A DNA stretch of 46,981 bases. Source: an uncultured Sulfolobales archaeon. GTDB lineage: Archaea; Thermoproteota; Thermoprotei_A; Sulfolobales; NBVN01. Shown here piece by piece: positions 8,627-17,864 of the stretch. The notes beneath the pieces are model-generated. The model did no database searches. It worked only from the letters and a program-made list of their open reading frames with translations, and was not told the origin of the DNA. Location: NCBI GenBank assembly GCA_938045815.1, contig CALIBI010000052.1, positions 1-46,981 on the forward strand, given 5' to 3'. Made by a program: the position numbers and the translations under genes. Numbering within the stretch: position 1 is the stretch's first letter; each line of letters opens with the position of its first letter.

Positions 8627-10651
8627 TCAAGAATCACTGTCTTCACGTGTTGTGTTAATGTGCTTGAGAAAATCTGTAAAACCTCTTAAGTCTTCCTCAG
8701 TGTGAGGCGTGTTTTCCTTGATTGCTCTCCTAATAATCCCGCTAGAGATTATCGAGAGTGCTTTCGCTACGACGTCTCTTCTCCTACCCCTACTCTTAGG
8801 CTTCCCTAACAACTGAGTAACTATGTTTTTCTCAACCAGCATCTCAGCAATCGGGCACACGTCAACACACACCCCACAACCTGAACATTTTGAGGAGTCT
8901 ACGCGGGGCTTCCCATCAACTATATTGATAGCGTTTCGAGGGCACCAACTAACACAGCTTAAGCAACCAACGCATTTGAGCCACCTAATACCGAGCTTTA
9001 TAGCAGTGACTACGTCCTCGAACGCATTACTTGATACTGCTTTCATGATGCCGTTCGAGCTTATTCGTATTGAACCGTTAACTGACTTAATTTCTAGTGA
9101 TTCGCTAGATAACGAGTACCTATATCCGAGAATCCTCCACTGACTCAAGAAAGAATCCAGCGGTAACTCGGGAGTAATCTTGATAGAGACTTCCTCACTA
9201 TCTCGTCTCTCCAGCAGTACTGCTTCGAATCCCGACCTCCTGACGAATTCTGAGACCCATGAGGTAGTGGTGATGCCGGCCCACTTCTCGACTCTCCTCC
9301 TCCCTTGAGCTTCAGGGTTATGCCATCTCCACAAGTGTTTCGTTACGTAGTACTCACTCAGCCCACGCTCAGCAGACCAAGTCCTCAGGAATTCTTCCCA
9401 CCTACACCATAACCCCGGATACTTCTTTCTTATCTCATGATATTCTGCGATGTTAGCTGCCGGGCATAAGTAACAACCAAGTCTCTCAAAACCTTCAAAG
9501 TAGAGTGGGTTGACGGGTAGTTTATTAATGTGTATGTAAGACCACACACTTATCTGGTCCCACTCCTGTATGGGAGACATAGACAGTACTCCAGGTAACC
9601 ATCTATTCCTCCACACGCTGCCTGAGAGAGACCTATCGATAGACTCGAAAGCTCTCTGCCCAACAACAGATAAGACACCTCCCTGAAAACTACTCTTGTA
9701 CGCTCTAGCTATGGGGACTAACTTTACTACTTTACAACACCACCTGTAGTCTTTTGCTGGAGGACCGAATACCTCTAAAGCCTCCCAGAACTTACTACCC
9801 GCGTCCGCGTTAATCAGCTTCAAACCATAGATCTCACTAACCTCCCTAACATTCTTGAGTGTTTCAGGGAGTTCTAGACCAGTATCGTTGAACAGCATCG
9901 TGGGTTCTATACCAGCTCTAAGAACTAGGTGAAGAGCTACTAACGAATCCTTACCTCCGGAATAAGAAACAACGACAGGTAACTTAGTCTTACTATGCAT
10001 CACAGCAACATTCTTCACTCCTTTCGAGATTCTCGTCCTGATCCAGAGATCATTACTTCTTATTAAGTCATCGATAGTAGTTTTCTTCTTTATAGGTTCT
10101 TCCGGCTCCCCCCTGAACAGGGTCTGAACCCTAAACCTACCTTTCCTAGCTACTGCTAGCGCTACTGGGTAGCCAGACTTATCAACCACGACTGCTTGCT
10201 CACCTTCCGCACCCCCACCACCAACAGGTTCTAGTGGTTTCGGCTTATCCGTGACGAACTTCCTAACCAATCCCTCATTAAGCGCTAGTACTGAGCTATA
10301 CTTACTTAATCTCCATCTCCAACACATTAAGTCTGGGTCGAAATGGATTCTCCCTACAACGACACCACCAACTATTACTTCCCTCATATCGTCTACGTGG
10401 GGGACCTTATTCAGGAAGAATAAACCCGACTCCAGACCGAGAAGCTTAACTAACTTGGTAGTGCCGAACTCGTTTGTGATTCCTTCCTCGATTATTCTCA
10501 GGTCTCCGAGGAAGCCCGGCCTCAAGTCTCCGGGCTCCCCCACACGCAGTTCTTTTCCAGTAGCTCCACACTTACTGCAGGTTTGTTCTCTGATAGGGAC
10601 GTTACAGTTACTACACCAATACAGCTTGAGCTTGACACCCCACTTCCTCAC
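8627..10651 (-). CDS. PAPS-reductase-family PP-loop protein with N-terminal zinc ribbon and C-terminal 2x[4Fe-4S] ferredoxin domain
   Basis: CSNCNVPIREQTCSKCG zinc ribbon; VVSYSGGKDSLVALHL PP-loop; CVGCLSCVSWCPRNAI and CSGCGVCVDVCP Fe-S motifs. Confidence 0.9.
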   Translation of the reverse strand: MRKWGVKLKLYWCSNCNVPIREQTCSKCGATGKELRVGEPGDLRPGFLGDLRIIEEGITNEFGTTKLVKLLGLESGLFFLNKVPHVDDMREVIVGGVVVGRIHFDPDLMCWRWRLSKYSSVLALNEGLVRKFVTDKPKPLEPVGGGGAEGEQAVVVDKSGYPVALAVARKGRFRVQTLFRGEPEEPIKKKTTIDDLIRSNDLWIRTRISKGVKNVAVMHSKTKLPVVVSYSGGKDSLVALHLVLRAGIEPTMLFNDTGLELPETLKNVREVSEIYGLKLINADAGSKFWEALEVFGPPAKDYRWCCKVVKLVPIARAYKSSFQGGVLSVVGQRAFESIDRSLSGSVWRNRWLPGVLSMSPIQEWDQISVWSYIHINKLPVNPLYFEGFERLGCYLCPAANIAEYHEIRKKYPGLWCRWEEFLRTWSAERGLSEYYVTKHLWRWHNPEAQGRRRVEKWAGITTTSWVSEFVRRSGFEAVLLERRDSEEVSIKITPELPLDSFLSQWRILGYRYSLSSESLEIKSVNGSIRISSNGIMKAVSSNAFEDVVTAIKLGIRWLKCVGCLSCVSWCPRNAINIVDGKPRVDSSKCSGCGVCVDVCPIAEMLVEKNIVTQLLGKPKSRGRRRDVVAKALSIISSGIIRRAIKENTPHTEEDLRGFTDFLKHINTTREDSDS

Positions 10652-10695
10652 CGAGACACCACCTCCTCACCCATTCCTCCAGCCTCGAGCACAAC

Positions 10696-11736
10696 TCAAG
10701 CAACTAGTTGGTGTCGAGACTTGTAGAATTCGAAGCACCTACTTTTAACCCACTCCAGCAGAGCGTCTACACCAACCCCCGTAAGAGCGCTTATCTTGTA
10801 CACCTCGTCGTTATGGATCTTCTTGACCATACTCAAAACCTCTGTTAGTCTCTCCTCAGAGGTCTCGTCAATCTTGTTTATCGCTACTAGGACGGGCTTA
10901 TCACTAAACATTGCTTTAATCATTTGGAGTAGGTCTATTTGCTGCTCTACTGTGTAGTAGCTAGATGGTCTTGGGTCAATCAAGTATATCACTACGTCAG
11001 CAAGAAACTTAATAGCTACTAAGGCTCTCTTCTCTATCTCGTTGAGTTCCGAGATAGGTCTATCAAGTATTCCTGGAGTATCGAATACCTGAACTCTCAT
11101 GTGGTTTACCTGGAGATGACCAGAGATAATGTTTTTTGTCGTGAATGGGAAGGGAGATACTTCAGGTTTCGATGTCGAGATTCTCCCAACTAATGTTGAC
11201 TTACCTACTTGAGGCATCCCAGAAACAACTACCTTAAGGTTGGTGAAGTCTATGCACGGCAGCTTCCTCAACTCATTAACAGCTACCTCAAGCTTCTTCA
11301 AGTCTTTATTTAGTCTCCTAACAATAGATAACGACCTACCGATAAACTCTCTCAAGTCTTTCTTTGCTTCCTCACTAGTTAGAGCAAGCTTTACTCGAAT
11401 CCTATAGTGCCTCCACAGCTTTCTCACGACTTTCTTGAATCCTCTCAACCTAAGATACGTTGACTTGTAATCAGTTATTCCTGAAATAGCTAGGAGCTCA
11501 GCGTAGAAAGGACTCAATACGTTTGGGTTTGGTAACGCGTTAAGAACCTCAAAAACCTTATTGAGTGTTTCGTACGCTTTATCAAGCCTAACCAAATACC
11601 TCACTACGTCCTTCCTCCTCACTTTCTTAGCTAGAGTGATGGGTTCCGAATACACGTTCATTAACGCTTCCCTAACCTCAGCATAACCCCACACCCTAAC
11701 ACTCCTTAAAGAATTACTCAAGCACTCCTCCTCCAC
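10696..11736 (-). CDS. NOG1-type GTP-binding protein
   Basis: G1 SGMPQVGKST, G3 DTPG, G4 NKID; N-terminal NOG1-like helical region. Confidence 0.87.
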   Translation of the reverse strand: MEEECLSNSLRSVRVWGYAEVREALMNVYSEPITLAKKVRRKDVVRYLVRLDKAYETLNKVFEVLNALPNPNVLSPFYAELLAISGITDYKSTYLRLRGFKKVVRKLWRHYRIRVKLALTSEEAKKDLREFIGRSLSIVRRLNKDLKKLEVAVNELRKLPCIDFTNLKVVVSGMPQVGKSTLVGRISTSKPEVSPFPFTTKNIISGHLQVNHMRVQVFDTPGILDRPISELNEIEKRALVAIKFLADVVIYLIDPRPSSYYTVEQQIDLLQMIKAMFSDKPVLVAINKIDETSEERLTEVLSMVKKIHNDEVYKISALTGVGVDALLEWVKSRCFEFYKSRHQLVA

Positions 11737-11972
11737 AAAACCTCACCCGACTTCCTAATCTCAACTATCCTGTGGAGAGGTATGATAGTGTCTCCCAAGA
11801 CTACCCTATCCTTCATCAACCTCGTGACCTCACTAAGTCTGATTTCTTTCAGGGAGTTGCTGGCTTTCCTATCCAAGACTACCATAACGTAGTTCCCCAG
11901 CTCCTCAGCCGGCACAGTATGAATTATTTTCTTGATTAACTCGTAGTTTTCCAGTCTCTTAATCGCGCGCAC
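11718..11972 (-). CDS. UPF0248/DUF504-like protein
   Basis: IIHTVPAEELGNYVMVVLDR...GDTIIPLHRIVEIRKSGEVLWRR. Confidence 0.8.
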   Translation of the reverse strand: MRAIKRLENYELIKKIIHTVPAEELGNYVMVVLDRKASNSLKEIRLSEVTRLMKDRVVLGDTIIPLHRIVEIRKSGEVLWRRSA

Positions 11973-12052
11973 CTCACACCATAATCATCTACTTATTATG
12001 CTTGGTATTAAACCTTATATTATGTGTTTAACTCAATTAATTAGGTGTTTGT

Positions 12053-12661
12053 ATGGCGTACGAGAGAATAGGAACTGGTGCTACGGCGGTCGGTATTAAG
12101 ACTAAGGATGGTGTTGTGCTAGCTGCTGAGAAGAGAGTGTCTTACGGCGGGTTCGTCATGAGTAGGGGTGGTAGGAAGGTATTCGCTATTAAAGACAGGT
12201 TCGGCTTAGCTTTCGCTGGTCTATTCTCTGATATCCAAACACTGAATAGAGCTATGAACGTGTTAATACATTCCTACGAGTTAGAGAATAATAGACCTAT
12301 GAGTGTTCACTCAGCAGCTAGGTTGCTGTCCGTCATCCTATACCAGAATAAGTGGCTACCATACATATCTGAGGTGATTTTCGGAGGTATTGACGAGACA
12401 GGGACGCACCTCTACGTCATGGATATGCTTGGATCACTAATAGAGGATGTTTACGCGGCTATAGGTTCTGGAGCTCCGATAGCTATAGGTATTATTGAGT
12501 CTAAGTATAGGGAAGACATCTCCGTAGAGGAAGCTACGCAAGTAGCTGTAGAGGCTGTTTCCGCAGCCATAAAGAGAGACGCTCTATCAGGGGACGGCGT
12601 AGATGTCGTGGTAATAAAGCCTGGAGGAGTGACTGAGAAGTTTGTGAGTCTAGCGACATGA
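12053..12661 (+). CDS. psmB: Proteasome beta subunit, probably the non-catalytic crenarchaeal paralog
   Basis: GATAVGIKTKDGVVLAAEKRVSYGG...GSLIEDVYAAIGSGAPIAIGIIE; the TTTVG start of active subunits is replaced by ATAVG. Confidence 0.93.
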   Translation: MAYERIGTGATAVGIKTKDGVVLAAEKRVSYGGFVMSRGGRKVFAIKDRFGLAFAGLFSDIQTLNRAMNVLIHSYELENNRPMSVHSAARLLSVILYQNKWLPYISEVIFGGIDETGTHLYVMDMLGSLIEDVYAAIGSGAPIAIGIIESKYREDISVEEATQVAVEAVSAAIKRDALSGDGVDVVVIKPGGVTEKFVSLAT

Positions 12662-12674
12662 GGAATAAGTACTC

Positions 12675-13322
12675 ATGCTATTCTTCGATCAACACAGAGC
12701 TTCAGCACTACAGAAGAAGCTTTCTGAGTTGGTTGATACTAAGTACGAGCCAACTAAGATAGACCTAGTGGTTGGGTTAGACTTATCTTACGTTGGTGAT
12801 GAAGGGATAGCTATAGCTACACTACATAACTACCCGGACATGAGTCTAGTTAAGTATGCTGTAGCTTCAGACGAGGTACGCGTCCCCTACATACCAGGAT
12901 TACTGGCTTTCAGGGAAGCACCACTAATGTTTGCTGCTTACGAACTACTAAACGCGGACCCGGACTTAATTCTGGTTAACGGGCACGGGATAACGCACCC
13001 AAGGTCCTTCGGCATAGCATCACACGTGGGCGTGGTTCTCGACAAACCTACCGTAGGTGTTGCTAGGAGGATTCTCTCAGGTAGGGAGGTAGTGATTAAC
13101 GGGGAGAGATACCTAGAAAACAACGGCGTGTTAGGAGCTTACGTGGTCGTGAGAGGCGTGACTAAAACCTACTTAAGTATAGGTCATAAAGTTAGTCTAA
13201 GATTCATAGTAGAGATCACACCGAAGTTATTCAAGAATCACGAACTACCGGAACCAATATATACCGCAGACAGAATTTCTAAGCAGGTGAGGAGTAAGAT
13301 TGCACATAGTACTCGAGGGTAG
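12675..13322 (+). CDS. nfi: Endonuclease V
   Basis: VVGLDLSYVGDEGIAIATL, YIPGLLAFREAP, DLILVNGHGITHPRSFGIASHVGVVLDKPTVGVARRIL. Confidence 0.93.
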   Translation: MLFFDQHRASALQKKLSELVDTKYEPTKIDLVVGLDLSYVGDEGIAIATLHNYPDMSLVKYAVASDEVRVPYIPGLLAFREAPLMFAAYELLNADPDLILVNGHGITHPRSFGIASHVGVVLDKPTVGVARRILSGREVVINGERYLENNGVLGAYVVVRGVTKTYLSIGHKVSLRFIVEITPKLFKNHELPEPIYTADRISKQVRSKIAHSTRG

Positions 13323-13713
13323 GGTAGTCACGGGCTTCAAAGTTGGAGCTAAGTATGTTTCTATGTCACCATACAACATAATCCTGACTGAGTTAATAGA
13401 TGAGGAACCATACCCAGGAACACTCAACATAGAAATAAACAAAACATACGAGGAACTAATTAAGGAATGCACACCCTCAACCATAAGAAGCTTAATAGTT
13501 AGTGGGGTTAAGAAAGGAGGCTTCTACTACTGGTTCGGCAAAATACCTGAGATCCCTAACGAGTGGGTTTTAGTGATTAGACCATACCTAAGCAAACACA
13601 AACCAAACATCATAGAAATAATCTCAGCACACAACCTAAGAGAAAAACTCTCCCTAACAGACGGAAAACCACTAAAAATAAAGATATACTGCGCAGACTT
13701 CATGTCACTTTAA
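13300..13713 (+). CDS. ribK: Archaeal CTP-dependent riboflavin kinase
   Basis: LEGRVVTGFKVGAKYVSM...YPGTLNIEI...GGFYYWFGKI...NLREKLSLTDGKPLKIKI. Confidence 0.87.
   Translation: MHIVLEGRVVTGFKVGAKYVSMSPYNIILTELIDEEPYPGTLNIEINKTYEELIKECTPSTIRSLIVSGVKKGGFYYWFGKIPEIPNEWVLVIRPYLSKHKPNIIEIISAHNLREKLSLTDGKPLKIKIYCADFMSL
13629..13704 (+). repeat. ribK 3'-end direct repeat, copy 1 (left boundary of RLP island)
   Basis: acacaacctaagagaaaaactctccctaacagacggaaaaccactaaaaataaagatatactgcgcagacttcatg; 2 substitutions and one 3-nt indel versus 20441-20513. Confidence 0.95.
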
Positions 13714-13829
13714 CTACTTCACCCACTTTGGGGGTTTCGGATGCTTTAAGGGTTTTATATAGTAGTATAAAAGCGTGATTCAAAAATTCGTTAAAGTGCT
13801 TGAAGACCAAACCCCGAATTAAAAAAGAA

Positions 13830-13854
13830 AATATAAAATTTAAAATTTTATATT
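13830..13854. terminator. AT-rich perfect inverted repeat (12-nt arms, 1-nt centre), possible terminator or architectural site
   Basis: AATATAAAATTT-A-AAATTTTATATT at the 3' end of the UPF0261 gene. Confidence 0.4.
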
Positions 13855-15262
13855 AAGGAGGTGTAAGATTTAATTTTTTGAAGTCATTTAATGAGAGAGT
13901 CCAGAATTCCGTGAAGTATGCTCCTTTCTTCCATCTTCCTGCAAGCATATCATCCAGTATTCTTGCTATGAGTAGGCCAAAGTCTTTCTCGTTTATGTGT
14001 TTATCACATACTATTAGATCTAGGTTCTCCTTGCTTAAGTCCAAGTGCTTACTTAATTCATCCACAAATGCTACCGACCTTAAGCTCCACTCAGGCTTCT
14101 CTGGGTGTGATGCCCAGAAAGGTCCTGAGCCCGGACCAGCCCAACCTAGTTCGAGAGACGGCTCACGTATGTCGTAAGCACTCCAGCCTCTCATAGGAAC
14201 CACTAGCGCTGTAGGTCCTTTAGACTTGTTTAGTCTAACAGCCATCTCCTGCGCTAAACGTCTCGCCTCTATGGGTAGAGTTCCTATTACTGTGACCATT
14301 GGGTGGTGCACGTGTATCCTTCTGCCTGGAAGTCCTTCTGCCTCCTCCACCTCAAATTCTCTTTCAGTAACTAAGGATTTCTTTCCTTTAACCTCTACTC
14401 TGGGTCCGAAGTTGATCATATCAGCACCGCCCGTCGACACTACCTGAGGTATTCCCTTCTCCCCTGCTGCTGTGAGTCGTTCAGGACCAGCGCTGAGGAC
14501 ACCGCCGCAAACTAGATCTGTAAGCTCGTGAGTTGTTATGTCGGCTACAGCTGCTATGAAACCATCTCTAATTAATTCCTCTAACGACCTACCTCCAGTA
14601 CCAACAGCATGCAGTATCATTGAGTCATAACCCTTCTGTTCAAAGTACTCTGAGACGGTTTTAACGCAAGGGGTAGTGGTGCCGAACATAGTATACCCTA
14701 TGAGAGGTTTCAACACAACTCCTGGCTCAGGCGCTTTAGCCGCGCCCACAGCGGCCCCAGCAGCTGCCGCTAATATTTTCGCAGTCACGACGTTAATACC
14801 TTTCTCAGCTAGGGGATACCACATAGCTAAGTCTTTGATGTCTATGTAAGGTCTTACATCACCTGAGGCCATAGTGGATAACATGAACTTCCCAACACCG
14901 TATGGTAGGGCTCGCATGATCCTGCTAGCTATGGAGGTTCCTAACGAACCTCCGAAAGCGATCGCGCTTTTTATCTTGCCTTCCTCATAAAGTTTACGAG
15001 CTATCTTAATGCCACCAGCCACTATATACTCGGCAGCCTTTTCTCTCGTTATTTTACTTAATTCTTCAGCGGTAATGCCTGCTTCTCTAGCTACATCCTC
15101 TATCGATATATCGGCCCATCCTACAGGCTTTCCTGAAACAGTGAGTTCCATAAAGATAGGTCTGCCGCCAGCGCGCTTCACTAACTCAATCAGGAATTTA
15201 AGCTCTGGACCCTTAGTATCAGCTATGCCCATAACAAGAACTCCGGGTACTTCTGAACTCAT
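13853..15262 (-). CDS. UPF0261/Tm-1-like ATP-binding domain protein
   Basis: VLVMGIADTKGPELKFLIELVKRAGGRPIFMELTV...; matches remembered Tm-1-like UPF0261 features. Confidence 0.9.
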   Translation of the reverse strand: MSSEVPGVLVMGIADTKGPELKFLIELVKRAGGRPIFMELTVSGKPVGWADISIEDVAREAGITAEELSKITREKAAEYIVAGGIKIARKLYEEGKIKSAIAFGGSLGTSIASRIMRALPYGVGKFMLSTMASGDVRPYIDIKDLAMWYPLAEKGINVVTAKILAAAAGAAVGAAKAPEPGVVLKPLIGYTMFGTTTPCVKTVSEYFEQKGYDSMILHAVGTGGRSLEELIRDGFIAAVADITTHELTDLVCGGVLSAGPERLTAAGEKGIPQVVSTGGADMINFGPRVEVKGKKSLVTEREFEVEEAEGLPGRRIHVHHPMVTVIGTLPIEARRLAQEMAVRLNKSKGPTALVVPMRGWSAYDIREPSLELGWAGPGSGPFWASHPEKPEWSLRSVAFVDELSKHLDLSKENLDLIVCDKHINEKDFGLLIARILDDMLAGRWKKGAYFTEFWTLSLNDFKKLNLTPP

Positions 15263-15401
15263 AATTAATACCTCTCAGTATAGTATTAATACCAGAGTTT
15301 TTAAACATTCCGTACATGAGAGAATCCGTGTTAGCTTGAATTTAGTGCCTGAATAAAATATAAAAAAGTTGTAGGGTCCATTATGCTCAAAACTTTTTAC
15401 T

Positions 15402-16268
15402 TCACTTAAGCCTTAACTTCCATGGCTCTATCTTTATGGATTTCCATCTCTTGCATTCTTCTAACAAGAACTTCTTCACTGGGGTTCTCTCTATAGCAGA
15501 GCCCGACACAAACCCGACAGCCTTAGTGGCGCTTAGTACGCGAGCGACGGTCTCAGGATCTTCCATCGGGCCTCCATGCGTTATCGATATAAAATCACCC
15601 TCTGGTCTTACTCTGTAAGCCACATCTAGAAGTTTATTCGTTCTCTCAATGGCTTCTTCTATCGTGATAGTAGTTTTAGCACCCACTATTCCGCCAGTAG
15701 TCAGACCTACGTGAACCGCTATCAAGTCAACACCCGCTTTTGCTAGAGCTTCAACCTCATCTTCTGTGAAGGCGTAGCCGAGAGTAAACATATCCATCTC
15801 ACGAGCTATCTTAAGTACTTTAACTTCCTTGTCATAACCCATGCCAGTCTCCTCTAGGTTTCTTCTGAATAGTGAGTTCTTATCGATTAGTCCTACTGTC
15901 GGGAAGTTCTGAATACCTGAGAACCCCGTCTCCTTCAGTTTCTCTAGGTATTCAGACCATATGGTCCTCGGGTCCTGAGCACATACTCCAGCCAACACAA
16001 GCGAATTCTTAACACGCGGGAGTATCTCGCGACCCATCTTTATGATTAGTCTATTGGTATCGAATATGGGCATTAGACCTGAGAGCGAGCCTACCCCTAA
16101 ATGCCTTCCGAAGCCAGAGTTATACACACCTATAACATCTATGCCTGCTATATCAAATATCTTGGTGAAGAACCCGTCTCCAGCACTAGCAATAATTATT
16201 ATCCTGCCAGCTTTTACCTCACTCCATAATTTTTCGAGAGCTTTCTCACGAGGCACGAACTTAGCCAT
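15402..16268 (-). CDS. Phosphoenolpyruvate-hydrolase-like TIM-barrel protein (paralog A)
   Basis: IIIASAGDGFFTKIFDIAGIDVIGVYNSGFGRHLGVGSLSGLMP...FSGIQNFPTVGLIDKNSLFRRNLEETGMGYDKEV. Confidence 0.88.
   Translation of the reverse strand: MAKFVPREKALEKLWSEVKAGRIIIIASAGDGFFTKIFDIAGIDVIGVYNSGFGRHLGVGSLSGLMPIFDTNRLIIKMGREILPRVKNSLVLAGVCAQDPRTIWSEYLEKLKETGFSGIQNFPTVGLIDKNSLFRRNLEETGMGYDKEVKVLKIAREMDMFTLGYAFTEDEVEALAKAGVDLIAVHVGLTTGGIVGAKTTITIEEAIERTNKLLDVAYRVRPEGDFISITHGGPMEDPETVARVLSATKAVGFVSGSAIERTPVKKFLLEECKRWKSIKIEPWKLRLK
15822..15940 (-). repeat. 119-nt inverted tract shared with 18211-18329 (1 mismatch)
   Basis: Reverse complement aligned base by base to 18211-18329; only GAC/GAT at 18223 differs. 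Confidence 0.95.
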
Positions 16269-16431
16269 ACAAACAACTCATTTAAGATTGAGTATCTAAT
16301 TATTTAAATCTTTACAATAAAGACTCTTTATGTGTGCATAAAAGTAATTGCAGTACTGAATTATAACTCTCTAAGAAATTGAGCACCTGCTCGGACTCAG
16401 GCACTATAACTGCTTATGAGAGCCCATTTGA

Positions 16432-17084
16432 CTAATCTAGCTGGGTGACCTGCAGCACTATATTAAAGATGTTAACTCTGTTGGATATAACTATATCTTC
16501 ATAGTGTCCTGTGCTGGTAACTATCTTACCGAATTTGCTTTTACTAAATAATTCGAGGAGTGTTTCTCGTGTTGAGCGGTACATGTAGAGGGTTGCCAAG
16601 CCCTTGTCCTCGAGCACCACTCTTGGCTCTAAACTTACTAACGCTTTCTATTAAAGCTCAGCCCCTACATAATCCTCTACCGCGAACTTGCTCAGATCTG
16701 GACCTCCACACATTACGTTCACAGCACCATACCTCCTATCCAGCAGTACCTTTGCTACAGTCCTTGCGTTCATTGTTGACGAAATGAAAACGTTTTGAAT
16801 CCTCGCCTAACTGCATTACTAACTATGGCGGCTCTGGAAGAAGTTCTGATCACTAACTTACTTATGCCTCTCTTCAAGTAGGTCACCCAACACCTCATGA
16901 GGTCACTAGGCAAGTTATTTACCGCTTCTGGAGGCTTTACCCCACGTACCTCAGCTAAGAGAGGCAACTTCCTCGATTTAGCAAAGTTAACGGCCTCACT
17001 AAGTTCAGAAAACGCGTAGATGTGTTTGAAGCCTAAGCTAAGAGCGACTGTTACCGTAGTTAAGAATCTCAGTACCTCTATCAA
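16432..17084 (-). pseudogene. 2-phosphosulfolactate phosphatase (ComB)-like pseudogene
   Basis: Fragments in different frames: IEVLRFLTTVTVALSLGFKHIYAFSELSEAV...KLPLLAEVRGVKPPEAVNN...VIRTSSRAAIVSNAVRRGF / frameshift / NVFISSTMNARTVAKVLLDRRYGAVNVMCGGPDLSKFAVEDYVGAEL / TAA TAG / KALVSLEPRVVLEDKGLATLYMYRS... Confidence 0.7.
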
Positions 17085-17230
17085 TGATCATGGCATCCGC
17101 CTCCTTATCTAACCCTCCCTCAAACTATGTAACATGTACGGTAACTACTACAACCCACCCGTGAGTTTATCGTTAAATATGTGAAAAATAAAGATTTTTA
17201 GCTGTAAAAATTATAATTTAATCTTAACAA

Positions 17231-17800
17231 TTACTTAACGACCTTCTTAGGGAATGTTAGGAGTATGTTGAGCCAGCCTAGAAAGCCTCCAAATATCCCT
17301 GCTAGGCTCACCCATATCCAGAGTATCCACGCATCTATGAATGGATCTCCTGTGAGAGGTCCGGCACCAGCTCCGGGTTGTAGTCCCGAGAAGTAGAATG
17401 CCAAATACATTGAGATTCCGTTGAAGTACGGGAGACTCCCCTGCCGGAAGAGTGGATGAAACCTCATGGAGAACACAGCTATTGCAACCCACACAAATAT
17501 CCATATAGTAACCGATACAAGCGGCTTCCAACCTGCGTAGATGATAAAGTAATTGTTGAAGATCGCGAATATGGCCATAGTAAAAGCCCCTAACGGGAAG
17601 AGAATCCATATAGGTTTCAAAGCTGAAGGCTTTGCTCCAAGTGCGAAGTACTCAGCCCAAGCTATGAACGAGGCCCATAAAGCTAAGTTATACTTGCCTA
17701 ATAACGTGCCGAAAGGCAGCGATATAACCACGGTTAGAGCTACAGCAAGCCAGAGAGGCACTCTATGAACAATTACTTCAGTAGAGTTTGAGGTCGACAT
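17231..17800 (-). CDS. DUF1097-like integral membrane protein
   Basis: Several TM segments, VPLWLAVALTVVISLPFGTLLGKYNLALWASFIAWAEYFALGAKP; family recognised only by pattern. Confidence 0.6.
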   Translation of the reverse strand: MSTSNSTEVIVHRVPLWLAVALTVVISLPFGTLLGKYNLALWASFIAWAEYFALGAKPSALKPIWILFPLGAFTMAIFAIFNNYFIIYAGWKPLVSVTIWIFVWVAIAVFSMRFHPLFRQGSLPYFNGISMYLAFYFSGLQPGAGAGPLTGDPFIDAWILWIWVSLAGIFGGFLGWLNILLTFPKKVVK

Positions 17801-17864
17801 GAAAGCACTCTCATATAATAATGCTATGAAGGTTTATAAATGTTCATAATAGGATAATATTGAG

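Noticed and set aside
8823-9143. Antisense ORF inside the PP-loop/ferredoxin gene (and 10251-10748)
   Set aside because: Shadow ORFs opposite a long, motif-rich CDS.
17247-17609. 120-aa ORF within the DUF1097-like gene
   Set aside because: Same-strand alternate-frame shadow of a hydrophobic membrane protein gene; no recognisable domain.
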